Below are positions 40,022-49,270 of a DNA stretch of 64,000 nt, one piece after another. The notes beneath the pieces were generated by a model. The model made no database searches and was not told where the DNA came from. It saw only the letters and a list, made by a program, of their open reading frames with translations. Made by a program: the position numbers and the translations under genes. Origin of the DNA: VXNE01 sp965200505. GTDB taxonomy: Bacteria; Pseudomonadota; Gammaproteobacteria; Pseudomonadales; Azotimanducaceae. Each line of letters begins with the position of its first letter. The stretch's first letter is position 1. Location of the stretch: positions 2,170,001 to 2,234,000 of the forward strand of contig OZ241343.1 in the NCBI GenBank assembly GCA_965200505.1, in the 5' to 3' direction.

Positions 40022-42835
40022 ATGCGAATACCCCTCATGCGCTCCTGCCTCGTGGTGGGCGCGTTGTTGCTGGCAGCGCCGCAGCAGGCGTTCGCCCAAG
40101 AGCAACAGCAAGCGGAAATCGAAGAAGTGCTGGTGACGGGTTCGCGCGTCCCGCGCGCCGACCTCGAAGGCGTGGCGCCGGTCACGGTGTACACCGCGGC
40201 GGACATCGACCGCTCCGGCGCCACCTCCATCGGCCAGATTCTGCGCGAGATCCCATCGGTGGCGGGCGGTGCGCAAACGACGCAGATCAATAACGGCGGC
40301 GGCGGCATCATGCAGATTTCGCTACGCGGCATGGGCGCCGTGCGCACCCTCGTGCTGTTGAACGGGCGGCGCGTCACCTCCAGCGTGGACGAAGGCGCGA
40401 ACGGCATCTCCGTTGACCTCAACACGATACCCACGGCCATCATCGAGCGCATCGAAGTGCTGAAGGACGGGGCGTCTTCGGCGTACGGGTCGGACGCGGT
40501 GGCCGGCGTGGTGAACATCATCACCAAGAAGGGCCACAAGGGGTTCGAGCTCAGCACTTACTACGGCGACACCAAGCGCGGCGGCGGTTCACGCACCCAG
40601 GTCGATCTGGTGGCCGGCGGCGGCGACGACGACAGCAACTGGCTGTTCACCGCTTCCACCACCGACGAAGAGGAAATCGAGGTGAGCGACCGTGATTGGG
40701 CCGACACGCCGCTCTTCTACGCCGCCGGGGAAGTCATATTTCTCGGCAGTTCCGCGCCGCCGTGGGGGCGTTACCGCAGCTTCACGGAGCAGGCGGCCAA
40801 CCGCGACTGCAACGGCGACGGCGCAGTTGGCATGAACAACTGCGACCTCACCCTCGGCCCCGAGTTCGGCAGCGACTTTCGAACCTTCGACTATTTCGGC
40901 GGGGATTCCTACAACTACGCGCCGGCCAACTATCAGCGCCAGCCCAATCAGCGCTGGTCGCTGTCGTTTTTCGGCGAGACGAACTTGGATGCGTTGAGCG
41001 GCGTCAACGCGCTGGGCGATGTGTCCGGCTATCTGGAGGCCACCTACACGAACCGGGAGTCGCGGCAGAAGCTCGCCGAGGTGCCGCTGGCGCCGCTCGC
41101 GTTCTTCGGCTTCCCAGCGCCCTATTCCAAGGACAACTACTACAATCCCTTGGGCGTGGACATTCCCGACTGGCGGCGGCGCATGGTCGAAGGCGGCTCG
41201 CGCACCGATCCGAACGAAGAGGACACCACGCGGCTGGTGATCGGCTTGCGTGGAGAGTGGACCCAAGGCGCGTTGGAGAACTGGTCTTGGGATGCCTACA
41301 TGACGCGGGGCGAATCCCGTCGCACGTCCAACTTTGGCCACATCTACAACCTGCAGCGCGTCCTCAACGCGGTCGGGCCGACCACCGGTTCGCCGGAAAC
41401 AGGCGATTTGGCTTGCGTGAACGACGCCGCCAACTGTGTGCCGCTCAACACCTTTGGCCAAGACAGCGTGACGCAGGAGATGCTGGACTATGTCACGTTC
41501 ACGACCAATGAGGCGTTCAGTTTGGAGCAGGAGATTTTCTCGCTGAACCTCTCGACGCCCTCTTTGGTGGAACTGCCCGCGGGGCCGCTGGGCTTCGCCA
41601 TTGGCTTCGAATATCGCGACGAGTTCGCCGCCGACCGGCCGGATTCCCAGGTGGCCACCTTGGGCGACGCCGCCACCGGCACACCGCGGCAGCCCACCTC
41701 GGGTGGCTACGACGTGCGCGAAGCGTACATCGAGCTGGTGGTGCCCCTGCTGGCGGACAAGCCGTTGGTGGAGAGCCTCAGCCTCAACGCGGCGGTGCGC
41801 CACTCGGACTACGACGCGTTCGGCGCCACGACCAATCCGAAGTTCGGTTGGCGCTGGCGCATCAACTCGGACCTCGTGTTTCGCGGCAGCGCGTCTTCCG
41901 CGTTCCGTGCGCCCAACGTTGGCGAGCTATATGGTGGCGCCGGCTCTTCGTTCCCGTCTCTTTCGGATCCGTGCTCCGGCGGCCGCGTCGGCGGCAACGT
42001 GTGCATGGATCCGCGTGTGCCGGACGCCGGCTTCGAGGTCATCAGCACACAGATTCGCACCCGGGTGGGCGGCAACCCGGACCTGACGCCTGAAGAGGCG
42101 GACATCGTCACCGCCGGCATCGTGTGGACGCCCGAAGCGTTCGCGGGTTTGAGTTTGGCGCTGGACTACTACCAGTACGAACTCACCGATGCCATCGGCG
42201 GCTTGGGGGCAGACTTCATCCTCGAAAGTTGCGCCAGCCGCGGCGAGCTGTGCAGTCGGATCGACCGCTTCGCCGACGGCAATGTGCGGCAGCTGGACAA
42301 TCGAACGGCCAATGCCAACGGCTTGGATGCGAAGGGCGTGGATTTGGCGTTCTCTTGGGTCGGCATCGTCCTCCCGGTGGGAGAACTGGACGTGCGCCTC
42401 GACCTGACGCGGGTGCTTGAGCACGACCTCATCCAGCCCGATGGCACCGTGATCGAGCATGCCGGCTGGTTCCGCGACGAGCAGGATGGCCACTTTGGCG
42501 AGCTGCGCTTCATCCTCGGCTTGCGCTATCAGTTGAACGAGAGCCTCAATTTCTCTTGGGACGCGCGTTTCATCGATGACGTGCAGGAGGAGTACACGGA
42601 CCAGTTCACCGGCGCGACCTTGGAACGCGAGTTGGAAGGCCAGATATATCACGACATGCAGGCCAACTGGTCATTCGCGGCGGGCGGCATCAACACGACG
42701 TTGACCTTCGGCGTGGACAACGTGCTCGATGAAGATCCGTCGTTCTCGCTGGACGGCTTCAACGACAACACCGACGTGCGCACCTTCGACACCGCCGGCC
42801 GGTTCCTGTACGGCAGACTGCGCGTCGCGTTCTGA
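40022..42835 (+). CDS. TonB-dependent receptor (large, Gammaproteobacterial type)
   Basis: A 937-residue outer-membrane receptor with a signal peptide (LVVGALLLAAPQQAFAQ). A TonB-box-like IEEVLVTGSRVPR follows, then a plug domain with IGQILREIPSVAGG, ISLRGMGAVRTLVLLNGRRV, ERIEVLKDGASSAYGSDAVA and GVVNIITKK. The barrel has long loops, includes FRGSASSAFRAPNVGELY, and ends in RLRVAF with a terminal Phe. GGAGAG lies before the ATG. This architecture (VTGSR box, size near 940) is typical of receptors for peptides or oligosaccharides in Alteromonas/Xanthomonas-like bacteria; the ligand is not identifiable. Confidence 0.92.
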   Translation: MRIPLMRSCLVVGALLLAAPQQAFAQEQQQAEIEEVLVTGSRVPRADLEGVAPVTVYTAADIDRSGATSIGQILREIPSVAGGAQTTQINNGGGGIMQISLRGMGAVRTLVLLNGRRVTSSVDEGANGISVDLNTIPTAIIERIEVLKDGASSAYGSDAVAGVVNIITKKGHKGFELSTYYGDTKRGGGSRTQVDLVAGGGDDDSNWLFTASTTDEEEIEVSDRDWADTPLFYAAGEVIFLGSSAPPWGRYRSFTEQAANRDCNGDGAVGMNNCDLTLGPEFGSDFRTFDYFGGDSYNYAPANYQRQPNQRWSLSFFGETNLDALSGVNALGDVSGYLEATYTNRESRQKLAEVPLAPLAFFGFPAPYSKDNYYNPLGVDIPDWRRRMVEGGSRTDPNEEDTTRLVIGLRGEWTQGALENWSWDAYMTRGESRRTSNFGHIYNLQRVLNAVGPTTGSPETGDLACVNDAANCVPLNTFGQDSVTQEMLDYVTFTTNEAFSLEQEIFSLNLSTPSLVELPAGPLGFAIGFEYRDEFAADRPDSQVATLGDAATGTPRQPTSGGYDVREAYIELVVPLLADKPLVESLSLNAAVRHSDYDAFGATTNPKFGWRWRINSDLVFRGSASSAFRAPNVGELYGGAGSSFPSLSDPCSGGRVGGNVCMDPRVPDAGFEVISTQIRTRVGGNPDLTPEEADIVTAGIVWTPEAFAGLSLALDYYQYELTDAIGGLGADFILESCASRGELCSRIDRFADGNVRQLDNRTANANGLDAKGVDLAFSWVGIVLPVGELDVRLDLTRVLEHDLIQPDGTVIEHAGWFRDEQDGHFGELRFILGLRYQLNESLNFSWDARFIDDVQEEYTDQFTGATLERELEGQIYHDMQANWSFAAGGINTTLTFGVDNVLDEDPSFSLDGFNDNTDVRTFDTAGRFLYGRLRVAF

Positions 42836-42843
42836 GCGAGACT

Positions 42844-42880
42844 CAAGCCCCTGCCCGGCAGCCCGCGGGGCAGGGGCTTG
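42844..42880 (+). terminator. Strong hairpin after the second TonB receptor gene
   Basis: CAAGCCCCTGCCC (42844-42856) pairs perfectly with GGGCAGGGGCTTG (42868-42880) across an 11-base loop, followed by a weakly T-rich TTGCAGTTCTTT. It lies nine bases after the stop codon and just before the promoter of the next receptor gene. Confidence 0.75.
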
Positions 42881-42894
42881 TTGCAGTTCTTTGC

Positions 42895-42923
42895 TGGACA
42901 GTTTCGCGGAAGTGACGCACAAT
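42895..42923 (+). promoter_or_regulatory. Promoter and candidate operator of the third TonB receptor gene
   Basis: TGGACA and CACAAT with a 17-base spacer repeat the promoter found before the previous receptor gene. Here the end of the -10 begins a perfect inverted repeat, AATCCCCC (42921-42928) and GGGGGATT (42937-42944), which covers the predicted start of transcription and is not present at the other copy. It could be a repressor site. Confidence 0.6.
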
Positions 42924-42948
42924 CCCCCTGCTACAAGGGGGATTCATC

Positions 42949-45771
42949 ATGTTCAACTTGCCATTCTTGCGCCCTGCCCGTTTGGGCTTTAGGGCCGTGC
43001 GCCGTGCGCCATGGAGCGCACTGCTTGCCCTCCTGCTCGTCGCACCCTTGCCGGCGCAGGCTCAGGAGGCCGACGACGAGGACGACGAGCAACAAGCGTC
43101 GATGGAGGAGATCGTCGTCACCGGCTCCCGCATCCGCCGCGACGACTTCAGCTCCGCGAGCCCCATCGTCGTCATCACCGGCGCGTCCATCCTTGAATCC
43201 GGCTTCGCCAACGTGGGCGAGGCGCTGCGCAACAGCGCGGTGAGCGGCACGTCCGGCTTCAACCAGTCGAGCGTGTTGTCCGGCGGCGGCTCCACCTCGG
43301 TGGATCTGCGCAACTTAGGGCCAGACCGGGTGCTCATCTTGGTCAACGGCAAGCGCGTGGCGAGTTTCGCTGACGCGCTGGCGAACCAGGCGGTGGACCT
43401 CACGTTCGTGCCGAGCGCCATGATCGAGCGCGTGGAGATCCTGCGCGACGGCGCGTCCGCGGTGTACGGCGCGGATGCGGTGTCCGGCGTGGTGAACGTC
43501 ATCCTGAAGGACAACTTCGAGGGCATCGAGGGCGGCGTCTCCACTGGCCTGAGCGGCGAAGGCGACGCCCAGCGTTACACCGCGGAGTTGGCCGTCGGGG
43601 CCACTGGAGATCGCGGTTCGGTGGTGCTCGGCGCCGAGTATCGTTACTCGAACAACGTGCCGCAGATCGCCCGGGATTGGGCCACGCCCAACATCTCGAG
43701 CTTGGGTGCGGGCGGAGCGCAAAACGGCAGCTTCTTCTCGCCCGGTGGCGTCTTCTTCGGTGCCAGCGGCCTGTTTTGCACCATGCCCAAGGCGTTTGGC
43801 GGGGATGAAGTTACCAACGTGTTCCCGAACTGTCCGTCCTTCCAGCCGGCGCAAAACGTCTCGAGCCCAGACCAAGTGCAGATGAACCGTTACGACTATG
43901 CCCTGGGGCAGGACATCTACGGGGCCTCAGAGGTGTACGCCTTCTCCGGCTACGGCACCTACGACGTGACGGAAGGCATCGAGGGCTTCCTCGAGGCGCA
44001 GTTCTCCAAGCGCCAGAGCCAATTCCGGCTGGACGGCAACCCAGGCAGCTTCGGCACCGTGCAGATTCCCCAAGGGTGGATTGTGCCGGCCACGAACCCC
44101 AACAACCCGGTGGGCACCGGCAACCTCTACATCCGCCCCACCAGCACGGTCGGCGCGCGCATTTCCGACCATGAGTCCGACACCTTCCGGCTGGTGGGCG
44201 GTTTCCGCGGGGACATCGTCTCCGAAGGCTTCCTGAACGAGTGGAGCTGGGAGCTCTCCTACCTCTACACCCGGGTCGATGCGGACCTGCGCACCAACTC
44301 GACGTGGAACCTGCACCGCGCCAACATCATCTCGGATCCCGAGCGGTGTGCGGCCGATCCCATTTGCGCCCAAACCGTGAACCCGAGCGGGGCGCTCGAT
44401 GCCCTGCGGCCCGGCAACTGGACCGAGGACGAGATCGCCTACATCCGTCAGAGCACCTTGGCCACGTCGGAGTTCCAGACGAGTGGCTTCTTCGGCATGG
44501 TGACCGGCCCCGTCGCGGAACTGCCGGCCGGCCCGATGAGCGTGGCCTTCGGCTTTGAGACGCGCACCGACCGCGGCTTCAACAAGCCAGACCCGGTGAC
44601 GGAAGCCGGTGAATCGGTGGCCAACCAAGTGTTCACCACGAAGGGCAGTTTCTCGCTCACGGAGTACTTCGGCGAACTGGAGATCCCCGTCTTGGTGGAC
44701 GTGTTTGCCGTGGAGTCCTTGGACTTGAACCTCCAAGCGCGCTCCTCGGACTACTCAAACTTCGGCCGCGAGACGGTGTGGCGCGCCGGCCTCAACTGGC
44801 AGATGATCAGCGATCTCAGGATCCGCGCCAGCCGCAGCACCGCTTACCGGGCACCTCAGGTGACGGACTTGTTCGGCGGCGGCACCGTTTCCTTTGACTT
44901 CTTCTCGCATCCGTGCGCGAGCGGCAGCGCGGTGCGTGAACCGGGCAACAACGTCGATCAGAACTGCCTGCTCGACGGCATTCCCGCGGACGCGGCGCAA
45001 CTCGCCTCCCAATATGCCGTGCTTGCCGGCGGCAACCCGAACCTGCAACCGGAGACCGCGGATACCTCCACCATCGGCATGGTGTTGACGCCACGCTTCT
45101 TGGACGGCTTCTCCGCCACCATCGACGTGTGGAACCTCAAGGTGCTCGACCTCATCACCCGCTACACGTCCGATAGCTTGGTGGACTCGTGCTATGAAGG
45201 CCCGGTCGGCAAGACCGACGAAAACTGCGACCGCTTCACCTCCGGCGTGGGGCCCGGCGGCATCTTCGTGTCCGGCATGACGAACCAGCTCTTGAACGCG
45301 AGCCAAGTGACCACCAAGGGCTTTGACTTGGGGGCCCGCTACGAGTTCAGCGGCCCGTGGGACACCGAGGTCATCATCGACTTGCTCGGCACCTATGTGA
45401 AGCTCAACACCTTTGCCCCGAACGCCGGCAACGCGGACGACCGCGGCTCCATGCCACGCATCAAGGCCGTCGGAAACATCACGGTGAACAAGGGCAATTG
45501 GGATTACACATGGCGGCTGCGCTATGTCCACCGCATGGACGATCCGCGCTACGACGGTGACAACGTGTTCGGCTACGACACCGTGCCGTCCCACACCGAG
45601 CATGATCTGCGTGTCGGTTGGCTCGTGGGCGCCTATCGGTTCCTGCTGGGCGTGAACGATGTGTTCGACAACGATCCGCCTTACGTCTTCTCAAGCGGCA
45701 ACAACACGGACCTGTTCCTCTACGGGGCGATTGGCCGCTACGCCTTCATGCGCATGGACTTCAACATGTGA
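42949..45771 (+). CDS. TonB-dependent receptor (large, Gammaproteobacterial type)
   Basis: A 940-residue outer-membrane receptor. A signal peptide (ALLALLLVAPLPAQAQ) and an acidic run precede EEIVVTGSRIRRDD. The plug has VGEALRNSAVSG, VDLRNLGPDRVLILVNGKRV, ERVEILRDGASAVYGADAVS and GVVNVILKD. The barrel has RIRASRSTAYRAPQVTDLF and a final YAFMRMDFNM. It is similar in size and layout to the preceding receptor and shares its promoter, so the two are probably regulated together but transcribed separately. Confidence 0.92.
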   Translation: MFNLPFLRPARLGFRAVRRAPWSALLALLLVAPLPAQAQEADDEDDEQQASMEEIVVTGSRIRRDDFSSASPIVVITGASILESGFANVGEALRNSAVSGTSGFNQSSVLSGGGSTSVDLRNLGPDRVLILVNGKRVASFADALANQAVDLTFVPSAMIERVEILRDGASAVYGADAVSGVVNVILKDNFEGIEGGVSTGLSGEGDAQRYTAELAVGATGDRGSVVLGAEYRYSNNVPQIARDWATPNISSLGAGGAQNGSFFSPGGVFFGASGLFCTMPKAFGGDEVTNVFPNCPSFQPAQNVSSPDQVQMNRYDYALGQDIYGASEVYAFSGYGTYDVTEGIEGFLEAQFSKRQSQFRLDGNPGSFGTVQIPQGWIVPATNPNNPVGTGNLYIRPTSTVGARISDHESDTFRLVGGFRGDIVSEGFLNEWSWELSYLYTRVDADLRTNSTWNLHRANIISDPERCAADPICAQTVNPSGALDALRPGNWTEDEIAYIRQSTLATSEFQTSGFFGMVTGPVAELPAGPMSVAFGFETRTDRGFNKPDPVTEAGESVANQVFTTKGSFSLTEYFGELEIPVLVDVFAVESLDLNLQARSSDYSNFGRETVWRAGLNWQMISDLRIRASRSTAYRAPQVTDLFGGGTVSFDFFSHPCASGSAVREPGNNVDQNCLLDGIPADAAQLASQYAVLAGGNPNLQPETADTSTIGMVLTPRFLDGFSATIDVWNLKVLDLITRYTSDSLVDSCYEGPVGKTDENCDRFTSGVGPGGIFVSGMTNQLLNASQVTTKGFDLGARYEFSGPWDTEVIIDLLGTYVKLNTFAPNAGNADDRGSMPRIKAVGNITVNKGNWDYTWRLRYVHRMDDPRYDGDNVFGYDTVPSHTEHDLRVGWLVGAYRFLLGVNDVFDNDPPYVFSSGNNTDLFLYGAIGRYAFMRMDFNM

Positions 45772-45780
45772 GGCCGTGAG

Positions 45781-45812
45781 CCGCGGCACCCGGGCGATTT
45801 CGGGTGCCGCGG
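45781..45812. terminator. Hairpin between convergent genes
   Basis: CCGCGGCACCCG (45781-45792) pairs with CGGGTGCCGCGG (45801-45812) over an 8-base loop, ten bases after the receptor stop. A T run is missing, so termination strength is uncertain. Confidence 0.55.
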
Positions 45813-45824
45813 CGCATCCTTGGA

Positions 45825-45850
45825 CCGGCTCCCACCCGAGGTGGAGCCGG
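45825..45850. terminator. Second hairpin between convergent genes
   Basis: CCGGCTCCCACC (45825-45836) pairs with GGTGGAGCCGG (45840-45850) with one bulged base and a three-base loop. Together with the hairpin at 45781-45812 it lies between the third TonB receptor gene and the convergent S9 peptidase gene, and could stop transcription from either side. Confidence 0.45.
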
Positions 45851-45871
45851 CCTCCGTCTCACTAACCGCGC

Positions 45872-47848
45872 CTACTCTGCCGGGCCGCCGGCAACCCGTT
45901 CAAGCCCAGCCGCGCCGGCGCCGATATGCCGATCCAAGAAGGCCAACAGTGCCTTGTAGAAGTCCACCCGGTTCTCTTCCTTGTAGAAACCATGGCCTTC
46001 GTTGACCTTCTCCATGTACTGCGCCTCGACGCCGGCCGCCTTCAGTTTGGCCATCAGTTCGCGGGCATGATCGACGGGTACGCGCGCATCCTCCTCCCCA
46101 TGCACGATGAAGAGCGGCGTCTTCAAGCGGTTTAAGTAGGTGACGGGGGAGGCGCGGCGGCGGTCTTCGGCGCTGGGGCCGATCACCCGGTCGATGTATT
46201 TCTCGCCCCAGCGGGTGAAGCGGGTGAAGTCCGCCTTTTTGTATTGGATGTCGTGGTCGTACACGCCGGCTGCCGGTACCGAGCAGGCGTACAGGTCCGG
46301 CTCGCGCACCACGCTCATCAACGCCGCGTAGCCGCCATAGCTCCAGCCGTGGATGCACACGCGGCCGGCTTCGGTGATGCCGGTTTCGATGGCCCAGTGG
46401 GTGGCGTCCGTGAGGTCGTCCTGCATGGCGCCGGCCCACTCGCCGTAGCCGATGCGCTCAAAGCGTGTGCCATAGCCGCCGGAACCCCGGTAGTTCACTT
46501 GCAGCACAGCGTAGCCATTCACGGCCAGCACTTGCACATAGGGGTCGTAACGCCAATGGTCGCGTGGGCCGTGGGGGCCGCCGTGGGGCATCAACACCAT
46601 GGGTGCCGGCCCCGTCTGGCCCGGCGGCAAGGTGAGGTAGCCGCGCAACGCCAAGCCATCGCGGGCCTCGAACTCCACCGGCTGCACTTCCGCCAAGGCC
46701 GCGTCATCTATCCACGGCAGGGCATCAAAGAGGCGCTGCAGTTGCCGGTTCTCCCGGTCGAACACGTACACCTCGGGCGTTTGGTCGTCGTCCTGCACAC
46801 CCAACAACAGCAGCCGGCCATCGTGGGTGGCGTTGGCGACGGACACGAAGCGCCCCTCGAACATTCCTTGCAACTGCTCGACCAGGGCCGCCTCCGGGTT
46901 GTCTGGGTCGATGGCGACGATGCTCGGATAGTCCGGCTCGATCCGCGCCCCCCAAGCGTTGCCTTCGTAGTCTTCAACCAACGCCGCATCGACCACGTCG
47001 TGCCGATACACCCGTGTGCGCTCCTGCGTCGCCGGATCCATGAGATAGATGCCCAACGGCCCATCGTCCGGAGCCGTGCTCACGAACACGCGCCCATCCT
47101 CCGCCACGGCGAGCGGCCGGAGCGGCACGTCGCCCAGCGCCGTCTTGCTCAAGAGGCTCCAATCGCCGGTCTCCGGATCGCGCACGTGGACCAGTGAGTT
47201 GAAGTCGTCATCCGTCGAGAACGAGAAGCGGACATCGCCGTCCCGCCCCGCCACCAGGAAGGCATCGGCCACCGGCGCCCGCACCCGCCGGGTGAGGCGG
47301 CCGGTATAGACGTTCATCCGCGCCGCTTGCACGGCGGAAGCGGCGGTCCAATTCCAGTCTCGAATCTGGATCAGCACGTTGTTCTTGTCGTCCCACAAGG
47401 GGTCGATGATGTCGGCGCTGGCGTACTGCTGCACCGCACCCCGCGTGGTCGAGGGCGTGTCCTCGCCGGCGCGGTAGCCGAACAGATGCTTCGTGCGCCC
47501 CCCGTCCGCATCCATGCCGAAGAGTTCCCCGGATGGGGACAGGAACTCGTAACGGCCGAAATCCCGCGTGACTTCGCCGATGAGCCGGTCGTCGCTCACC
47601 CACTGGAAGTCAAGCACTTGGTTGCGGCCCGGGAAGTTCATCACGCCCTTGAGCTCCAACGTGGGGAAGGCCAACACCACGACCACGCGCTTGTCGTCGA
47701 GAATCCTGAGCACCGCCAAGTACTCGCCGGTGGGCGAAATGCGCGCCCGCAGCACCTCCGGGGATTTGGCGAAATCTTCCGGCGTCGGCACTTCGGCCCC
47801 GGCGTAGATGGCCGCGGCCAGCAAAGTCAAAGCGCAGAGTTTCTTCAT
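45872..47848 (-). CDS. Exported S9-family prolyl oligopeptidase / acylaminoacyl peptidase
   Basis: A 658-residue serine peptidase with a signal peptide (LCALTLLAAAIYAGAE). The first 390 residues form a beta-propeller with ISPTGEYLAVLRI-type repeats. The alpha/beta-hydrolase domain follows: VLMPHGGPHG (oxyanion region), VNYRGSGGYG, CIHGWSYGGYAALMS (Ser nucleophile), VHGEEDARVPV (Asp) and VNEGHGFY (His). AGGGGAG before the ATG is a good ribosome site. Near TonB receptors it fits peptide scavenging, which is inference. Confidence 0.92.
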   Translation of the reverse strand: MKKLCALTLLAAAIYAGAEVPTPEDFAKSPEVLRARISPTGEYLAVLRILDDKRVVVVLAFPTLELKGVMNFPGRNQVLDFQWVSDDRLIGEVTRDFGRYEFLSPSGELFGMDADGGRTKHLFGYRAGEDTPSTTRGAVQQYASADIIDPLWDDKNNVLIQIRDWNWTAASAVQAARMNVYTGRLTRRVRAPVADAFLVAGRDGDVRFSFSTDDDFNSLVHVRDPETGDWSLLSKTALGDVPLRPLAVAEDGRVFVSTAPDDGPLGIYLMDPATQERTRVYRHDVVDAALVEDYEGNAWGARIEPDYPSIVAIDPDNPEAALVEQLQGMFEGRFVSVANATHDGRLLLLGVQDDDQTPEVYVFDRENRQLQRLFDALPWIDDAALAEVQPVEFEARDGLALRGYLTLPPGQTGPAPMVLMPHGGPHGPRDHWRYDPYVQVLAVNGYAVLQVNYRGSGGYGTRFERIGYGEWAGAMQDDLTDATHWAIETGITEAGRVCIHGWSYGGYAALMSVVREPDLYACSVPAAGVYDHDIQYKKADFTRFTRWGEKYIDRVIGPSAEDRRRASPVTYLNRLKTPLFIVHGEEDARVPVDHARELMAKLKAAGVEAQYMEKVNEGHGFYKEENRVDFYKALLAFLDRHIGAGAAGLERVAGGPAE

Positions 47849-47986
47849 GGTGTGCTCCCCTCACCGCTCATGCGAAAAAGGTACATTGCACCCCAGCACT
47901 CCCGCAACCGGGGCATGGTGGCACGACGGCCCCGGGTTGACCGGTGCGCGACCGGCGCATCCAAAACCGCAGGGGCCCAGCGCGTC

Positions 47987-47992
47987 TATAAT
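47987..47992 (+). promoter_or_regulatory. -10 element (TATAAT) just before the ccm operon
   Basis: A perfect TATAAT ends nine bases before the GTG of ccmA, so transcription should begin at or within a base or two of the start codon and give a leaderless message. No convincing -35 is seen 17 bases upstream (AAACCG). No ribosome site fits the short gap. Confidence 0.45.
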
Positions 47993-48001
47993 GCTGCGTT
48001 C

Positions 48002-48604
48002 GTGGCGAGCCCCCAACCTGAGCCTCTGTTGTCGATTCACGGCCTCGCCTGTTGCGCGGGGCGGCGCACGCTCTTTTCCGGAATCGACGCGACCTTGGGC
48101 CCCGGCGACGCCATCGAGGTGCGGGGCGCCAATGGCAGCGGCAAGACGACCTTGCTGCGCTGCGCCGCCGGGTTGCTGACGCCAACCGCGGGGGCGGTGC
48201 GGCGCACGGGGGACGAACCGCCGCTCTACCTAGGGCACAAGCCGGGGATGAGTTCGCTCCTTAGCCCCATCGAGAACATGCGCTGGCATCAAGCCCTCAT
48301 TGGACAGCAGCCGTCGAACACGGCGTGTGGCGCCGCGCTCAAGGCCGTCGGCTTGCATGACGAGCGCCACGATCCGTGCGCGCGGCTCTCGGCCGGCCAG
48401 CAGCGGCGCGTGGGCTTGGCGCGGCTCATCGTGAGCGAGGTGCGCCTTTGGTTGCTTGACGAACCGTTCAGCGCCCTGGATGCCGCCGGGCGGGCGCTGG
48501 CGTTGAAGTTGATCGCCGCGCACCGAGCTGCCGGTGGCGCGGTTCTGTGCGCGACGCACGAAGGGTTGAACCTGCCGAACGCGCAGGTGCTGCAGCTGCC
48601 GTGA
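48002..48604 (+). CDS. ccmA: Cytochrome c maturation ABC ATPase CcmA
   Basis: A 200-residue ATPase of the CcmABCD complex that releases holo-CcmE from CcmC during System I haem delivery. Walker A GANGSGKTTL, signature LSAGQQRRVGLARL and Walker B LWLLDEPFSALD are intact, and YLGHKPGMSSLLSPIENMRW is a CcmA-typical block. The GTG at 48002 is the only start that fits the family length. The stop overlaps ccmB (TGATG). Confidence 0.93.
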   Translation: MASPQPEPLLSIHGLACCAGRRTLFSGIDATLGPGDAIEVRGANGSGKTTLLRCAAGLLTPTAGAVRRTGDEPPLYLGHKPGMSSLLSPIENMRWHQALIGQQPSNTACGAALKAVGLHDERHDPCARLSAGQQRRVGLARLIVSEVRLWLLDEPFSALDAAGRALALKLIAAHRAAGGAVLCATHEGLNLPNAQVLQLP

Positions 48605-49269
48605 TGAGCCTCGCCATCGCGCAGACGCGGCGCGACCTCGCCATCGTCTTCCGCTCGCGGGCCGAAGCGCTGCATCCGCTGGCATTCTTCAGCTTGGCGG
48701 CGCTCGTCTTCGGCCTCGCCAGCCACAGCCCGGAAACCCGCGCCGCCATCGCGCCCGGCGTCGTCTGGGCCTTGGCCGCCATCGCCGCGGCGCTCAGCAC
48801 CGAGGCGCTCTTTCGTCGCGACGTGGAGGAAGGCGTGTTGGAGCAGCTCCTGTTGCACGCCCGCCCATTGTGGCCGGCGGTGCTCGGCAAGCTCTTGGCG
48901 CACTGGTGCGTCACCGGCCTGCCGCTGGTGCTGCTCGGGGCGCTGGTGGCGCTCGCCCTCCAAGCACCGGCCGCCGCCGTGCCGACGCTGGCCTTGAGCC
49001 TGCTGCTCGGCACACCCACCCTCACCTTGATCGGCGCCATCGCCGCGGCGCTCACCGCCGGCATCGGCCGCGGCAGCCTATTGGTCGCGCTGCTTGCCCT
49101 GCCGCTCTTCGTGCCCACCCTCATCTTCGGCGCCAGCGCCGGCTTCGCCGCCAGCGCCGGCGCTGACGCGACGCCACAACTGCTTTGGCTCGGCGCGCTT
49201 CTCGCCGCGGCCGCCACCGCCGCCCCGTTCGCCGTCGCCGCGGCATTGCGCGTCACCCAAGAGGCTTGA
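48604..49269 (+). CDS. ccmB: Cytochrome c maturation ABC permease CcmB
   Basis: A 221-residue inner-membrane permease with about six helices (LAFFSLAALVFGLA, VVWALAAIAAALSTEALF, ALVALALQAPAAAVP and others). FRRDVEEGVLEQLLLH and LGTPTLTLIGAIAAALTAG are characteristic of CcmB. It overlaps ccmA by one base and is followed after one base by the start of ccmC. Confidence 0.92.
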   Translation: MSLAIAQTRRDLAIVFRSRAEALHPLAFFSLAALVFGLASHSPETRAAIAPGVVWALAAIAAALSTEALFRRDVEEGVLEQLLLHARPLWPAVLGKLLAHWCVTGLPLVLLGALVALALQAPAAAVPTLALSLLLGTPTLTLIGAIAAALTAGIGRGSLLVALLALPLFVPTLIFGASAGFAASAGADATPQLLWLGALLAAAATAAPFAVAAALRVTQEA

Positions 49270-49270
49270 T

